Assembly: GCA_013400975.1 (NCBI GenBank)
Contig: WBMZ01009450.1
Span: 1-64,000, forward strand
From: Atrichornis clamosus
Lineage: Eukaryota; Chordata; Aves; Passeriformes; Menuridae
Direction of reading: 5' to 3'
DNA length: 64,000 bases
Shown: in pieces, positions 1-12,958 of the stretch
Numbering within the stretch: the first letter of the stretch is position 1
Layout: the number at the start of each line of letters is the position of its first letter
Position numbers and translations under genes: made by a program
The notes under the pieces: generated by a model
Seen by the model: the letters and a program-made list of their open reading frames with translations, nothing else
Told to the model about the DNA's origin: nothing
Databases searched by the model: none

Positions 1-161
1 GAGCTCCGCTCGGCGGCCAGTGCGAGCTCCGCGGCGGCGCGAGTGACGTGTCCGGGCAGAGGGGCAGCCGCCGGGGCCCCGGTGGAGCGGGGCGGAGCGG
101 GCCGTGCCGGGCGGCGGCCGCCTCGGAGCCTTTAGCGGCGGCTCCGGCCGCGGCGGAGAAG
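1..161 (+). other. ARHGEF10: Probable non-coding exon 1 (5' UTR), 5' end unknown
   Basis: A good donor, AAG|GTGGGT, lies at 161/162 inside the CpG island. The 161 bases before it contain no ATG on the + strand, so if spliced to exon 2 the ATG at 12922 is the first AUG in this part of the message. Exon status is inferred from the donor and CpG island. Another first exon could also be used. Confidence 0.55.
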
Positions 162-560
162 GTGGGTCGTTCGCTTCGCGCTGGGGTCTTGCTCCGGTGT
201 TGTCACGGAAAGTTTGGTCTTCGGAGAGTGGGCTCGCTGTTTGGAGCGGAGACGCCCCTCGCGGGCTGGGGCTGCCTCGCTGGGGCTGCGGGGCCCGGAG
301 CGGCAGCTGGGCACCTCCGCGGAGGAGTGTGAAACTCGGTGTGTAAGATGTGTCATTAAATAGGTTTTGCCCGCGCAAAACTGAAGCGAGGGTGCAAGGG
401 GTCCGTAAAACGCCTTGGCCAGACTTCTCGCTGTTGAACTGTGGTGAATTTTTTCCCCGAGGTTTTCGCGGGGGGTTGCTCGCGTGTACCGCTTCGTGTT
501 CCGCGGCATCGGGAGCCGCCGGCTCCAGCGTCCCTGCCCTCTCCACCAGGTACGGACAAG
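1..560 (+). promoter_or_regulatory. ARHGEF10: CpG-island promoter of ARHGEF10
   Basis: This stretch is very GC-rich and dense in CpG, while the sequence after about 600 is AT-rich. It has a GC box (GGGGCGG, about 89-95), a TGACGTG CRE/E-box-like site at 44-50, and no TATA box. That is typical of a broad, widely active vertebrate promoter. The transcription start cannot be fixed from sequence and may lie upstream of base 1. CpG richness continues past the first donor (162) into intron 1, so the island covers the exon 1/intron 1 border. Confidence 0.8.
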
Positions 561-2369
561 GCTATGGAAAATCGAAATCCCTTGGGGGGCTGGAGTTTGC
601 TTCCTTCCCCATTCTTCAAAGCTGATCTCCGCCAAGTTTTCGTTGGCATCTACAATTAAATTGTCTGTTTTGAAACAGGAGCAAAAGTACTTCCTCACAG
701 TAACAACTGTCCTTTTATGTATTTTTATTCCGAGGAGGTCTTAAAATTGTCTTTGGTTTCTTTGTAATTAACGGTGCAATTATTGGAGAGGTTACCTAGT
801 TGTTTGTGGTGATCTCGGACCATGTAGTTGCTTTTGCAAGATGCTCTCCGCTTACAGGGTAAGGTAAGAACAGCTTTAAAAGATTGCCCAGTCATGCACT
901 GGGCGAGGGAGCGAGCAAGCAAGCTGTCAGTAGGCAGTACCAGATGCTTGGAAGGGCAGCTATTAATAATTTGTCTACAGCAAAAGCCTGTTTTAAAGAC
1001 TTTTAGGTAGTACTTGTATTTTTGACCAAAACAGTTTTATCCATCTTGAATTCTGTTCTCTTTCATTTACATATTTGTTCAATTGCCTTTTTTTTTAATT
1101 AATACTTTCTTTCCCAAAAGCTACCAAGATCACGGTTTTACCTTGTGCTAGCAGGTTTTAAGTTAATTGCAATGTAAAAAGCATCTTTGTTTTCAGTTGT
1201 GCAATTTAACTGTTAGCATAAAAAGGTGTAGGGTTGGGGGTTTTTTTGAGTTAGGAAATACAAAATAATGCTTAAAAACTGTTTCATGATAAAATACATA
1301 TATCATTATACATGATAATATACAGTGAGGTTATACCAACATGTGTTAGTTTGTGGCTGTTTTATTGTGAAGAAAATATTTTTTTTCTAAAGCCTTCAGT
1401 AGGGTTCACCAAGCAGAATGAGCAATCTATTCTGCAGTAGAAATTAAGTTTTTAAAATTTTCTGTTGGCACTCAGGAGGCACAGGTTTATTGCCTGAACG
1501 TGGGACATGTTGGGTACCTCCAGCTTCTGGCCCATTATTTAGGCGGGGGTTCTGGCTGTTCGGCTGTTTTCTTCAATGGGCCCTTCATTCTTTTCACTTG
1601 GGTGATCTGTTTGATCTTGATAATCTGTCTGACTTGCTTTGTTTAATCCATCTTGTCTTTTCTTTTTTTTTCTTCTCACCCTCAGGCTCAGTACTCCGTG
1701 AACTAGTTACATGTGTTTATCTGGTTATGAACAGTAGTTCTTTAGATACTACTTTGAAATCTGATGCTTCTGAAGGCTTTCCAATGAGGTTTCAAGATTT
1801 TTATAATACATTCTTTGTATTTCTTAGATTACCTGTGGCATTGTACGTGAAACATGATTTACTGTGTGAGAGACAACAGGTGTCTTGTGATGGCACTGGG
1901 TTTTCAGTGCGTGGAGCTTCCATGTCTAATACCCATAGATGGATGTGGTAGGAGAAAGGACCATGGAAGCAGACAGACGCTTGAGTAATGTGCTGTCCAT
2001 CATCTTCTGCTGAGTGCCAGGACCCGTCAGGGTCCTATGGGTTTTGGTTTCAGGAGCTGGTACACCACAGGATGTGGAGAGGAGCCCCAGTGCTGGCAGA
2101 TGGATGTGTGTGATCTGGCGTCGCAGCTCTGAAACACGGAGGCCAAATCTGTTGGCTCTGACAGGCCAGTGATGAGCACACCAAAGTACTGAAAAGGGGA
2201 TTGCCTCCTTCCCTCCATGCTCAGGAGCTGTCTCTGACCCTGAGCTATGCTTATGCTTAGCAGAGAGGCTATGATCTCACTCATCAGTAGATGGGCAAAA
2301 ATCCTTTCCTGTAGTAGAATACTGTAAAATAAGCTTTATCTTGCCAGGCCAGGCAAATGTCCCTTCCTC

Positions 2370-2437
2370 TTGCATGGAAATGGGGTTGGAACCTAGATGG
2401 TCCCTTCCTACCCAAACCGTTCTGTGATTATGTGAAG
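2370..2437 (+). repeat. CR1 LINE 3'-end fragment
   Basis: The segment reads GGGGTTGGAACCTAGATGG, then GTCCCTTCCTACCCAAACC, then TTCTGTGATTATGTGA. This is the usual last 60-70 bp of avian CR1, ending in degenerate ATTCTRTG repeats. It is in sense orientation and severely 5'-truncated, as most CR1 copies are. The left edge is uncertain and could reach about 2340. Confidence 0.75.
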
Positions 2438-5400
2438 AAATCTCAACAAAAGAAGAGTTCTTCGATTGATTCTGAGCCGTTCAGGAATCATTGCCTGGTT
2501 TATAAACATTTGAAGGAAGACAACAAGCTAGTCTAAAACCTGAAGGGCTATTGTCAAACTTCGTAATTGTTAATGGAATTTAATGCAACTAGGAATAGTG
2601 TGTTACTCATTTGTTAAACAGGAAGTTTATTAATTACTTCTATATGAAGAAGAAATTATTTTTAGAATCTGTAGTAGAAAATTCATAAACTCCAGTCTAT
2701 ATCTGAAGAAGCCAGGAAGCAAAAGCTGCAGTTCAGGAGAAGGAGGACCAGTTTTGTTTCAGACTTTCAGATTGAACTTTTTATTTTGTGCAGAGCTGCA
2801 GTCAATTTATTTGTACATCTGTAGTACTACACTGTTCTCAGTTTTGTATGTGATGGAGAAATGAGCGGTGTGTAGTACTTATTTTCTTCATTTTACATAT
2901 GTGGCATAGTAATTTTGACTTCTGTTTCACTTTTTTCTTTCTGTATTTCCATTTTACAGTTTTATTTTAAAATGGTAGAAGAGATCTCACGTGGAGTTGT
3001 TGTATGGCTTCTAAATTTAAAGGTATTTTTTAAACTGTCTTTCTGAAACTTCAGGTTCCTGGTGACTTTAGAGCTGTAAGTACATTTCTGGACTACCCTT
3101 GGATGCTTCTTGTGGAACATCTATTGCAGCAGTTGTACCTTAGAGAAACTTCCTTTGGAGTTAGAGTGTTAATCACTGTCAATGCCATTGTTGAGTGAGT
3201 CCTACTTTTTCAACATTTTATATGTTATAATGGAGGAATAAATGAAGTTTCATTGGTAGTGTTATGAATTAGTCTTTCATTTTGTATGTATTTGACAACA
3301 TGTGAGGGAGACATTTTTAATACCCAAGATCATATTATGTTGAAATCAACATTCATTACAGATATTTTTCCCCCACTCCCATTCCTTTTAATTCATTCTT
3401 GTTATTACATCTGTTAGTGGAAAATGAGTATTGGTAGATTTGTTTCTGAATCCGGAAGTAGTTTAACAAGTAGAAAAACTGTAAGCCCCGGGTATTTGGA
3501 GATTTTCAGGGATTTGTTCATAAACTGAAGCCTGAGAATTACTTGGGGAGACTGCAAACATATTACGAGAGAGAGAGATGCTCTTTATAATAAGGAGGGG
3601 GAGGCACATGAGCAAGGTAAACCAGAATTTTCATTATAGACCTATACAACTATGTGTTAATATTTTTTCTGTTTTCAAATCTTTCTCAGTAATGTTGTTG
3701 TATACGTGAATGTTGTGGTGTGCAGAGAGCAGAATATTGTGACTCAAGTTGTGCCACATATCTGTGGAAGAAAACTGCTACGTTTTTTTTAGCATCTTTT
3801 GAGGTTTAAATCAGTTGGTCATTTTCTTACAGTAAAGAATCTTGAGTTTTACTTACACCAAAATACTTTGGGTTATTTTGAAACCAGGAACATGTAGAAG
3901 TATAACTTGTTTTTAAGGGAGTGATGACAAGTAATGCTAAACAAGATTTGAAAAATACGTTTTCAAACTTGTGTTTTTAGATCAAAAACTTGATTCATGT
4001 TTCTTCTGAAATGCTTGAATCAGCAACACTGTGGGAAGTGATGCATAACTGCACAACATTGATTATGTCCTACATGTTCACTGCTCAGTCAGGAAGCCTG
4101 AAGCTTAATGTCAAATGCGTGGGTGAAGCAGTTAAGCAGAGCAAAATAAATTGTTCTACTTACGTGCTGCTGAATAGGGGCATTATCTTGGGAAAATCTG
4201 TTTCAGTGACTTACTGTACTGTACAGTACTTGTTACTTGGGACTGAACCATGAATGTGAACTGTTAGGATTCAAGCTCAAGGTCAAACATTCACTCTTGT
4301 TTCTCTTCTGTAATCTCTTTTTTCTCAAAATGCGTTAAAAAAAGTTCAGAAATCATATGAATATTTTTTCCTTAGAGATATAGAATATACGTTGCAAAAA
4401 CTTCAAGAAAGAGGGTAAACATTATTTCCTCATCTGTAAACTGGGATAGTAACTTGCTGGGAAGTAGATGACAATATTTAGATTTCCTGGTAGGATCACA
4501 GTGAGTCTTGAGCTTATGTATCTTGTTTTTGTATTTTTCACTTTTTTAAAGCATTCACAGTCTCATCCTCAGTATTCTTTTAGAATTTAATACATAACGT
4601 TTAAAACTGTTGCAAACCATAGACTAATTGGAGTTTTAAAAACTTCACTTTCAAATTGTAGAAGATTGAGAAGAAAGAGGTCTACTAGATCATTTCCAAA
4701 TCAAGGAAAGAGTAAATATTGCTGATGTTAGGACTAGATGCAGAACTTACACTTCTAGGAGACACTACCTTCCGTTATACGTTTTTTGAAGACAAGGGCT
4801 GTTCTTTGCAGATGGTATTAGTTTTTTTCTTTCTTACTGTAATTAATAATTTAACAGCTGCATTACCTGATTTCTGATTATTTGAATAAAATTTTGGTGT
4901 TAAAAAAAGCAATTAAAGTATTTTTCTAGAGCATGCATTTTAACTTCATTATTACAAATGTATTTTCATATTTTAGTCCAAATATTTCTGAAACTCAGGA
5001 ATAAGACTCTGTTTCTGTTAATAACTTTATTCATCAGGTGACGTAAACTTGTTCAACTGGACACTTTTCTAACGATCAGATAGAATGGGTTGTCCTTGAT
5101 TAGAAAGAACATGGTTATTCTTCCAAGGACAGTAGTACCCAAAGAGCTGAAAATGTTTAGGACAAGTGTCTCTGTCAGGACTTGGTTTGCAGGCAGCAGT
5201 AGTAACTGAATATTCATTTCAGTGTATCCTTTCACCTTGCATCGTTGGAAAGAGATCCTGGTTGGAAATTTTCATCAGTTGTCATCAGTATCTTGAAAGA
5301 CAACCTAGGCTTCATAAAACTAGGATGCACAGATTTAATGCAAGTTTGAACAAGACTTTCTGCTTTTGTAATGAATTTGTGACTAATGTGCGGTTGGAGG

Positions 5401-6309
5401 GGAAAAAATGCTTTGTTGACTGTATCCATAAATAACATTTCCCCAGTGTTGAGTTTTTAGGTTTTTTTGGGTTTTTTTTGAAGTTAAGACCTTGATTTGC
5501 TGGGGAATGAAACTATGTTTCAGGAGGGGATATATTCCCTGTGACAAAAATACTGTATTTTACATGTGAGGCTGATCAGAATTACTACAGTAAATGATAT
5601 TTTGGTGCATTTTTAATAAAGAAGTATTTCTGAAGTCTCTGTGTAATAATTCTAATTATATATGTATTATAATAATATGTATGCAACTAAATCCTGTGTA
5701 GGTTTACATCACAAGTGAAGTGTGCTGCAGCATGTGAGGATTTTTTCTGATTAAAAAATAGAGACCTTGCTGAGGATATTTTCAATTAAAGTAATGCTTG
5801 ATATCCAGCATTGAAAGGGACTAATCTGAATTAAGTTTAAAAAAGAAAATAGCAGAAATAAGATTGCTTTTCCAGATGAAGTTACTTGATTGCTATCAAA
5901 TTATAGTGCAAATTAAGAAAAATGCTCTTAATATTCATACGTTTTTATTTTTCCTGCATGCGTGACATGTGACATGGAAGATCTTTGTGTTGACCCAACG
6001 ATGCAGTTTTCTAGTTTGTGAGGCACAGAACAAAACAGATCATTCTTGATTTAAAGCATATGATGCCAGTGTTTACTTTTAATTCTTCAGATGCTTGCAA
6101 TTTGTTACGGTACTCTTAACATCCAGCATGGCCTCCAAATTCTGGGGTGGTGCCTGTCATCTTACTTTGTGTATTCAAACAGTTGCCAGGACAAAAGACA
6201 AGAGCGAGGCTCGCTCACTAAAAGCTACATGCCCTACATGCATGTTTGGGAACCTCTTCCCTTCCCATGGTTGCACTCCTGGGAAGGAATGTCTCCTCCA
6301 AGGGGAAGG

Positions 6310-6798
6310 GTTCCTCTTCATTCAGGACTTGTCAGACCACACCTGGAGTATTGCATCCAGTTTTATGTCCACACCTCACCCCGTACAAGAGAGATGTGGG
6401 TAATACTGAGCACGTTCAGTACAAAGCTGCTGCGGGGTCAGGGAGTGGCAGCACCGCCCTGGAGGAGAGGCTGGAGGAGAAAGATGCTTCATGGGGCCTG
6501 GCAGCAGTGTGCTCCCACCAGGTGGCAGACTGTTGGGAAGGTGGCAGGAGAGCAGGCTATGGTCATAACTGAAGTCAGGGTGGCTCTAACTAGATACAAA
6601 GGCCATGTTTTTTTCTAGGAGGACAACAAAACAAGGCAGCAGGATGCCTGCATGGTCGTGCAGTCTCTCTTTAGAGATTTTTCAGTATCTCAGTAGATAA
6701 AGCAGCCTGGTCTCACGTGGTAGTTGACATGGCTTGGAGCATCAGGTTGGACTACATGATCTGCCAACCTGAATGAATCTATCAAGCAGTGATTCTGT
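6310..6798 (+). repeat. CR1 LINE fragment (end of reverse transcriptase ORF plus 3' UTR)
   Basis: Translation around 6330-6400 gives RPHLEYCIQF, the conserved C-terminal motif of CR1 ORF2. The tail near 6750 (TTGGACTACATGATCTGCC, then GATTCTGTAT) is the CR1 3' end. The copy is in sense orientation, diverged and not intact. The long open frame over 6091-6618 comes from this remnant. Confidence 0.85.
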
Positions 6799-9700
6799 AT
6801 TTTGCCTTGCAATAATAATCTGTAGAGGGGAAGAACATAAAAATTAAACCATGCTGATTGCGCTGTGGTCAGGATCCCTTGGACAAATCTGCAAATGCAA
6901 TCTTTGCTTCCCTCCTCTTTTCCCCTCCTTTAGATGATGTACTGAGCAGGAATCTACTCTAGGTGAAGAAATGTTGTAATACCATTCAAAAAGAAAGATT
7001 AGAGAACTGATCTTCAGCCATGTTTTTGGAGTGTCGCTGTAGACTGCTTCTTGTTCAGGGCTTACTGGTGCTGTGGTGTTCTCTGGCCTTGAGCAGGAGG
7101 CTGCTTGGTGTAAGAATGGGTAGCAGAAAAAGAAGCAAAGTAGCTTTTGGGGAAGTGGATTCTCTATGCATTCTGAAAACTGTGCATCTCTACAGATCTG
7201 ACCTTTTTTGAATTGCTGCAAGTAATAGAATTTCCCCCAACTTTAACTGAGCCAAGAACTGGGCTTCCTATTAATTTTTTACCTGAACCTATGTACTTCC
7301 TTTATTATTCCATTGCTTGTGATTCAGCAATTCTTTTTGCTAAATTTAAGAATAAAATTCCTACAGAATAGGACTGTCAGCAATTAATAAAACCAGATAG
7401 ATGTTAAAAGAAATAATGATCCAGTCTTGATACAGACTTCTTCAATGGCTTACAGCATGGGATGGGCAGCTGTCATAATATGAATGGCTGCTTCGTTCAT
7501 ACCTACTGCAGACACCTCTTTAAAAAATCTACATTCCATGTTTCTTAGGAATAACTTGTATGGAGAACAAATTTTACTATCAGTTTTTATTTTTTTCTGT
7601 GTAAGAGAGCCTTCTTGAGGTACTGGAAGTAAAAAACCAGGAAATTAACCTTCTGCCTTCTGCATTCTTTTATCTTGTCTTTTCTCTGCACCCCTGGAAG
7701 TGTCTTTATGTCAAATTTCAGCAAGATTTACTTCCCAATGTGAATTCTGTAGTTCTAGGTGAAAGGAGACTCAATTGGGCATTATACAGCAATATTCACT
7801 AAATGACGTGGTCACAAAGGAATTTTAGACATTCATGGGCTTTGCCTTCACAGTTTTTCTTGTTTTGGTGTTGGTTTTTTAGACTTGCAGGCTTTGTCAG
7901 AGACATTGCATTGTCACAGTTTCTTGGAAGGTTGTCTCCTTGATTGAGCTTCTGTTTCCTATTACAAAATGCTCACTGGCTCATTCTCTCTGCAGTGTTA
8001 AGAATGAAGAATCCTGATGCTGCTGCAGTTATAGTGCACACACCCTAAATAGCAGGTATATCAGTCACCTTTACAGTTCCTAGGGTGATAGAGCTGAAAA
8101 AACTTGGCAGCACTTTGGGAGCTCAGTGGGTGGGTACTGTGCCCCCAGGTCTGAATGCTGCCCTGCCTCATAGTTTTGGCAGAGTTCGTGTCTACCCTGT
8201 TTCTGTTACATACTGACTTCTGCACAAGTAGTGACTGTTGGAAAATAGTTTTGCTAAAGTGGAAATACAGATGTTCATCAGTATTTGTAGTCCTTTAGCT
8301 GAGAACTGGTGGTCTGTTGTTTGTCCCACAATTAAAGGAAATCATTGAACAAAATCCAATCTGCAGACATAGCTGAGAAGCCTAGTCCCAGAGGCAGGAG
8401 TTACCAAAGGTTAGGAGAAGGGAAGACTAAGTCTCAGAGAGGAATGATGATGACATTCTTCTATAGTCTTTGGACAAATATAAAAGTGCCTTTGTTTTCT
8501 TTGTTGAAACTACCATTTGCTTGGGAATCAGAATTTCAGTCTCACAGATTATGCAGGTATTAGCACTCTGAGGTTGTGAGGTCTGCTGTGGAACATCACA
8601 GACTCCCACTTCTTTCAGCACCAGCTTTCATGGTCAAAGGTGAGCGTAGTTGTGGAAAATACGAAGTAAGTGTTGTGAGCTGTCCTTGTGGACCATTTCA
8701 TACTTGGACAATTGTGGTTTCTGGTATGAGTGCCACTGGAGATCTGACTGCTTTGACTGTGTGGGACTTGTCTGCGAGAGAAACACTGGCCACGAACATC
8801 TGATTTTAATGTGGTATTTTAATTCCTTTTTTTTTTCTTGCATATCAATTCAAAATTTAGAAAGCATTACAAATTTAGTCAGGAACTGAATATATTGCAG
8901 TATAATAAGGGACCCATTGGGTTTTTTCTTTCAAAATTCATGCATTTAATATGATTATTCCTGATTTTAGTGCCAAACTTAGGAAGTTGCTAGCTAAACA
9001 TGAACTAAAAGCATGCTACTGTGCTACGAGTAGGGTTTTTTTAACAATAGTAGTGCCTTTGGCTTGGAAAAGTTGGGATTTGCCTAGATAGATTGGTTCG
9101 GATATAAGTGGGCAGGTAAAGCAGGAACTTAAAAATCGGAAAAATATCTTTCCCCTTCCAGTCTGTAAATATGAGTAAGAATTACCTGTTCCTCCTAACA
9201 GTTTGGCAGGAAAGGACCAGATGAAAACATCAGGAAGCAGACATGGGAAGTGAGGGCCAATGTTTTGACCAGAGCAGGTCAGCTACCTTTGATAAAAGTG
9301 TCCAGGAGCTCCTTGGCCTCTCTCCCTGCATCTGCTGTATGTTTGGCACACAGGAGAAATATGGGGGAAGAGAAGGAAGGGAGGTGGTCTGTGGATCACC
9401 ACTGTGGTCCACACCAGTCAGTGCTACCTTTACCCACATCTGAAGCAAAGAAGGTGATGAGTACTGAGTCAGGTGAATTTGTTTCACATCTGGATGCCAG
9501 TGGGAAGTGTTAAACTTTCAGCTAGGTAACTCTGAGAGCTTCTTTCTGTCCCTGTGTGTCTGTGATTGCTGTGGAGCCTGGAAGGCTGTGGTTTGAGTCA
9601 TTAAACAGAGGATATACTGCATTTGAGAAAACAATTTTCTGTAGGGAGTAAAAAGCTCCATATTTTTATAACCTCTGTGTCATGTTGAGTATGTCAGGGC

Positions 9701-9944
9701 AGTTGTTCAGTTACTCAGATTCATAATTTTATGATGGAATACATGTGATTATAATAGTACACATGTTTCATGTTTAATAGGGAATTTTTTCTATTTGCAG
9801 TTTTTTAAATACCTTTGGAACAAAATCTAAATATTCAGTATCTTAAAAGGTGTTAAATTTTATTATATAATTTTATGTTCAGCCAAGTAGCATCTACTCA
9901 GTGGTCTTGATGTTGCATCTGGAATTCAGTGTTGATGGTGAGGC

Positions 9945-10345
9945 CCCAGTTCAACTGAGGGACTGGCAAACTGGAGCAAGTCCAGTGAAGGCCACTGCTA
10001 TGGTTGGGAGTGGGAAGAGATCAGAAGAGACTAAGGGAACCGGGTTTGTGTTATTTTGAGAGGAAAGGACTGAGGGGGATTGAATTGCAGTCCTCTGCTT
10101 CCCAAGGCAGAGTTGGTAAGCAGGTGGAGCCACGCTTTTTTCAGAGGTGTGCAGCAGGAGAATGAGAGGCAATGGCTGCAAGCTGCTGCAAGGATAATTC
10201 CATTTGGGCTTATGGGAAAAACTTCCTGGAGTGGCTGGTTAAGCTCAGGAGGAGGATGCTCTGGGGGGTGGTGAAATCACCTTCATGGGGTTTCATAGTT
10301 TGGAGGGACAAAGGCCCTCAGCAGCCTGATTTAATTTTGAAAACA
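9945..10345 (+). repeat. CR1 LINE fragment
   Basis: The stretch contains diverged CR1 3' landmarks in order: CTGGAGCAAGTCCAGTGAAGG, AGAGGAAAGGACTGAG, GAATGAGAGGCAATGGCTGC and AAACTTCCTGGAGTGGCTGG. It is in sense orientation. The identification rests on remembered consensus features, and the borders are approximate. Confidence 0.75.
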
Positions 10346-12882
10346 TCTGTCTTGAGTGTATGAGAGAACATTCAGAAGCCCCTTTCAGCTTAATTTGAGC
10401 TTTGATTTTCACAATTATTTCTAAATGCACCTGTAAGCTGTGCTTTGTAACTCTGTTAGCAGGAGAATCAATGGGGAAAGCACTTGCGCTCCAAATGCAA
10501 ATATACCATATGCTGCTAGTCAAATTAAATCATCTGCCTTAACCTTGATGTAAACATCTTTAACTTCAGTTAGTTCCACTGTCTCTCAATAGAAGAGTGA
10601 AAAACTTCTCTTTGAAATATGGTGCTATTAGAGATCATTCATAAACGTGCTCTCTGTTACATAAAATGGCAATTATTTTATTTTTGTGGAGAGTATGACT
10701 GGAATCTATAATACAGAAGCCCTCTTTGCTGCTGCAGGGTTTTTCTCAGCATCTAAAAAGTAGAGAAAAATATGTGGAACTTCAAGATGAATTATTGCAA
10801 TGATTAAATCAACCCCTGAGGCATTCTTAAGTGAGAAAGTGTATCTTTCTTCTTGTGAATAACTGCACTGTTCAGATGGGAGCAAGCAGGTCAGTGGGTA
10901 GGACTCTTAACAGTGAGTCTGTGTCCTTCCTTGACACAATTCTTGTGTAATTCGAAGCATGTCACTGTGAGCTAGATCAAAATGGAAATCAAGCTCCATA
11001 ACTCAGCTCTGTGTCTTGTTAGTATTCGCTGGTGAGGAAGAAATTGATTTAAAAAATCATTGTTGAAGTTAACTTTGATAGACACTTAAAACGTTGCATC
11101 ATATGTTTAAATTAAAAAAAAAATTCTGAAGGCCTTTTAGCTACTTTCTTATAGGTGCATTTGGAAAATGTGCTGAGACTCACTTTCACAGGTTTGCTGG
11201 CTATGATGTTTCACACTTGAAAACCTATGCTCCAGTCATGAGCTGCTTTAAAAGAATAAAGAAAAATAGCCATTTCTTCAAACTGTAACTATCTCTTGTT
11301 TTGGCTGACAATTTTGGTGTGGCAGGATGCATTCCAGACATCTGTAAGCAGGAACACGCCTTGGAGCTCTGCCGATATAAATTGTAGAGAGGCTTTAGAT
11401 GGAACACTGTATAGTGAAAGCATGTAATGGAATTTTTTGTGTTACAGGCAGATGTTGTATACATGTGTGAATCCTTTCTGAGCCTTGGCTCTGAAGCTAC
11501 TTGATTTTGTCTAGGACTGGATTAAGAATTACCAAAACTTAAGACAGTTTAAAAGGGAATTTTTTATGCTTAGTAGATGAAGTTGTTAGGAACTGTCTCA
11601 TCAGAATAGGATCTTGCTCGACTAGAGTTGTTATCCTTCCTTGCACATCTGTCCTTATGACTTTCCCTTGCAAACCTAAATGTTAGGGAGATAAATTGCC
11701 TGGTCTCTCCTAGGGTTGGATCCTTTTTTGAAACATTCTGTTTCCATTCGCTGTCACTTCTTCTGTAAGTGGCAATTGATGTGACCTGTGTATCCTAATC
11801 CACATTTGGTTTAATATTTTGCCACTTCACCTTGAATTTCACTATCTCTTTCAACTTAATCTTTTCATATTTGGGCTATGGAGACTTTCCAAGGGCTTGA
11901 GCTGTTTTGTTGCCAGTGGAAGAGGTAGCTTCTTCAGATTAACATCTATGAGCTACTCAAGAGTAGGACAGAAGATTCAGCATTGGCTCTTCCACTGTCT
12001 TTTCTGACTTTTGGAAACTTTTTCTCCTCAGCCTTGTTCTGATATCTGTCTTCTTGACATGCTGTCTCTTGAGTTAGAGTGAAAAAGGACTTGGGGCAGA
12101 GTGTGCTCATCGTTTATCACAATAGGTTTTCCTTCCAGATGATACTGGAATGTTACCATTAAGTAGTGTTATGGGGAAGGAGGGATGATGTCTCTCATGG
12201 GTTGTGGGCTTTGTTCTCACCAATTATGTATTCAGTACCAAAGTATGGGAATCCTTTGTAGGGTTATTCTTCTCCTTAAAATATGAGATCAATGGCATTT
12301 GAGAAAAGAGGAGGAAAGAGAAGATGCTCAGGAACCTGCTTGCTGGTACTTCACTCTTCTCAGGAAAGGTGCAAGTAAAGGAGCTTAAGCAGAGTTCTTA
12401 AGATTGGGAAAAAAAGAAAAAGGAAAGAAGCTGTATACAAAGTGTATAGTTAAAATTTGTTTTTTCCGATTGCTAAATGGAGAAAAACATCATCAAAACT
12501 GATACAGTTTGTAGAATTTTTATCCTTTTCCTCTTCATGAAGATTTTGAGATAGAGTATGTACTCCAAACAGACACTGAAATAACATGTTTTAGTAATCT
12601 GCTTGTGATTGTCACAGTGGGAGCTGAGAATACCAAATAGTTTAAAAACTTCATCTTTCTTCATCTGGCTTACTGAGATCATTAGAAGAATTGGCCCCAA
12701 TACTGAGGGCTGTGTACATAAAAATTTGGACTGTATTTATATTGAAGCAAGAAGCCAGGCACATTTCTTCTCTTTCATAATTGTATTAGCTAATAGGTAT
12801 GAGCTTGGCCAAATTGAAAAGGCGTGTCTCAATATTTGGAAATTATGTTCATCTACAAAACATGTTCCCTTCGTTTTTGCAG

Positions 12883-12921
12883 AATTTTCCAGTCTTCTAA
12901 AGGTGCGGTGGATACACTAGG
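12883..12921 (+). other. ARHGEF10: 5' UTR part of exon 2
   Basis: These 39 bases lie between the exon 2 acceptor and the start codon. They contain no other ATG. A TAA at 12898-12900 is in frame with the start, so translation cannot enter from upstream through this exon. The AG at 12891-12892 could serve as an alternative acceptor, but the pyrimidine run favours 12881-12882. Confidence 0.8.
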
Positions 12922-12958
12922 ATGGACACAGAGGATTTCCCTCCCCCACCAGCAGAAG
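12922..12958 (+). CDS. ARHGEF10: ARHGEF10 exon 2: start codon and residues 1-12
   Basis: The exon encodes [12 protein letters not shown] plus the first base of codon 13. The start has a strong context (A at -3, G at +4), with an in-frame stop 24 bases before it. It matches the internal MDQREPLPPAPAE start I recall for mammalian ARHGEF10, so the bird product corresponds to the isoform without the longer N-terminal leader. The donor is AAG|GTAATT after 12958, leaving phase 1. This short exon sits between two introns of more than 12 kb. Confidence 0.9.

Larger units (their letters stand above)
162..12882 (+). other. ARHGEF10: Intron 1 of ARHGEF10 (12.7 kb)
   Basis: This runs from donor GTGGGT at 162 to the acceptor at 12881-12882 (TCCCTTCGTTTTTGCAG). 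It begins in the CpG island, then becomes AT-rich. It holds CR1 fragments near 2370, 6310 and 9945, a short GA run (about 3569-3578) and a 14-bp perfect palindrome at 4216-4229. I find no supported exon. Unexplained GC-richer blocks lie at about 2000-2290 and 9230-9500 and may be old repeats. Confidence 0.8.

Noticed and set aside
132..698. 188-codon open frame on the minus strand over the CpG island
   Set aside because: GC-rich DNA has few stop codons. The peptide has no domain, and the region fits a promoter and first exon on the + strand.
1490..1951. 153-codon open frame on the + strand in intron 1
   Set aside because: Low-complexity, Phe/Leu/Ser-rich translation of T-rich DNA. There is no recognisable domain, promoter or splice context.
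6091..6618. 175-codon + strand open frame
   Set aside because: It contains RPHLEYCIQF and is a decayed CR1 ORF2 end, not a host gene.
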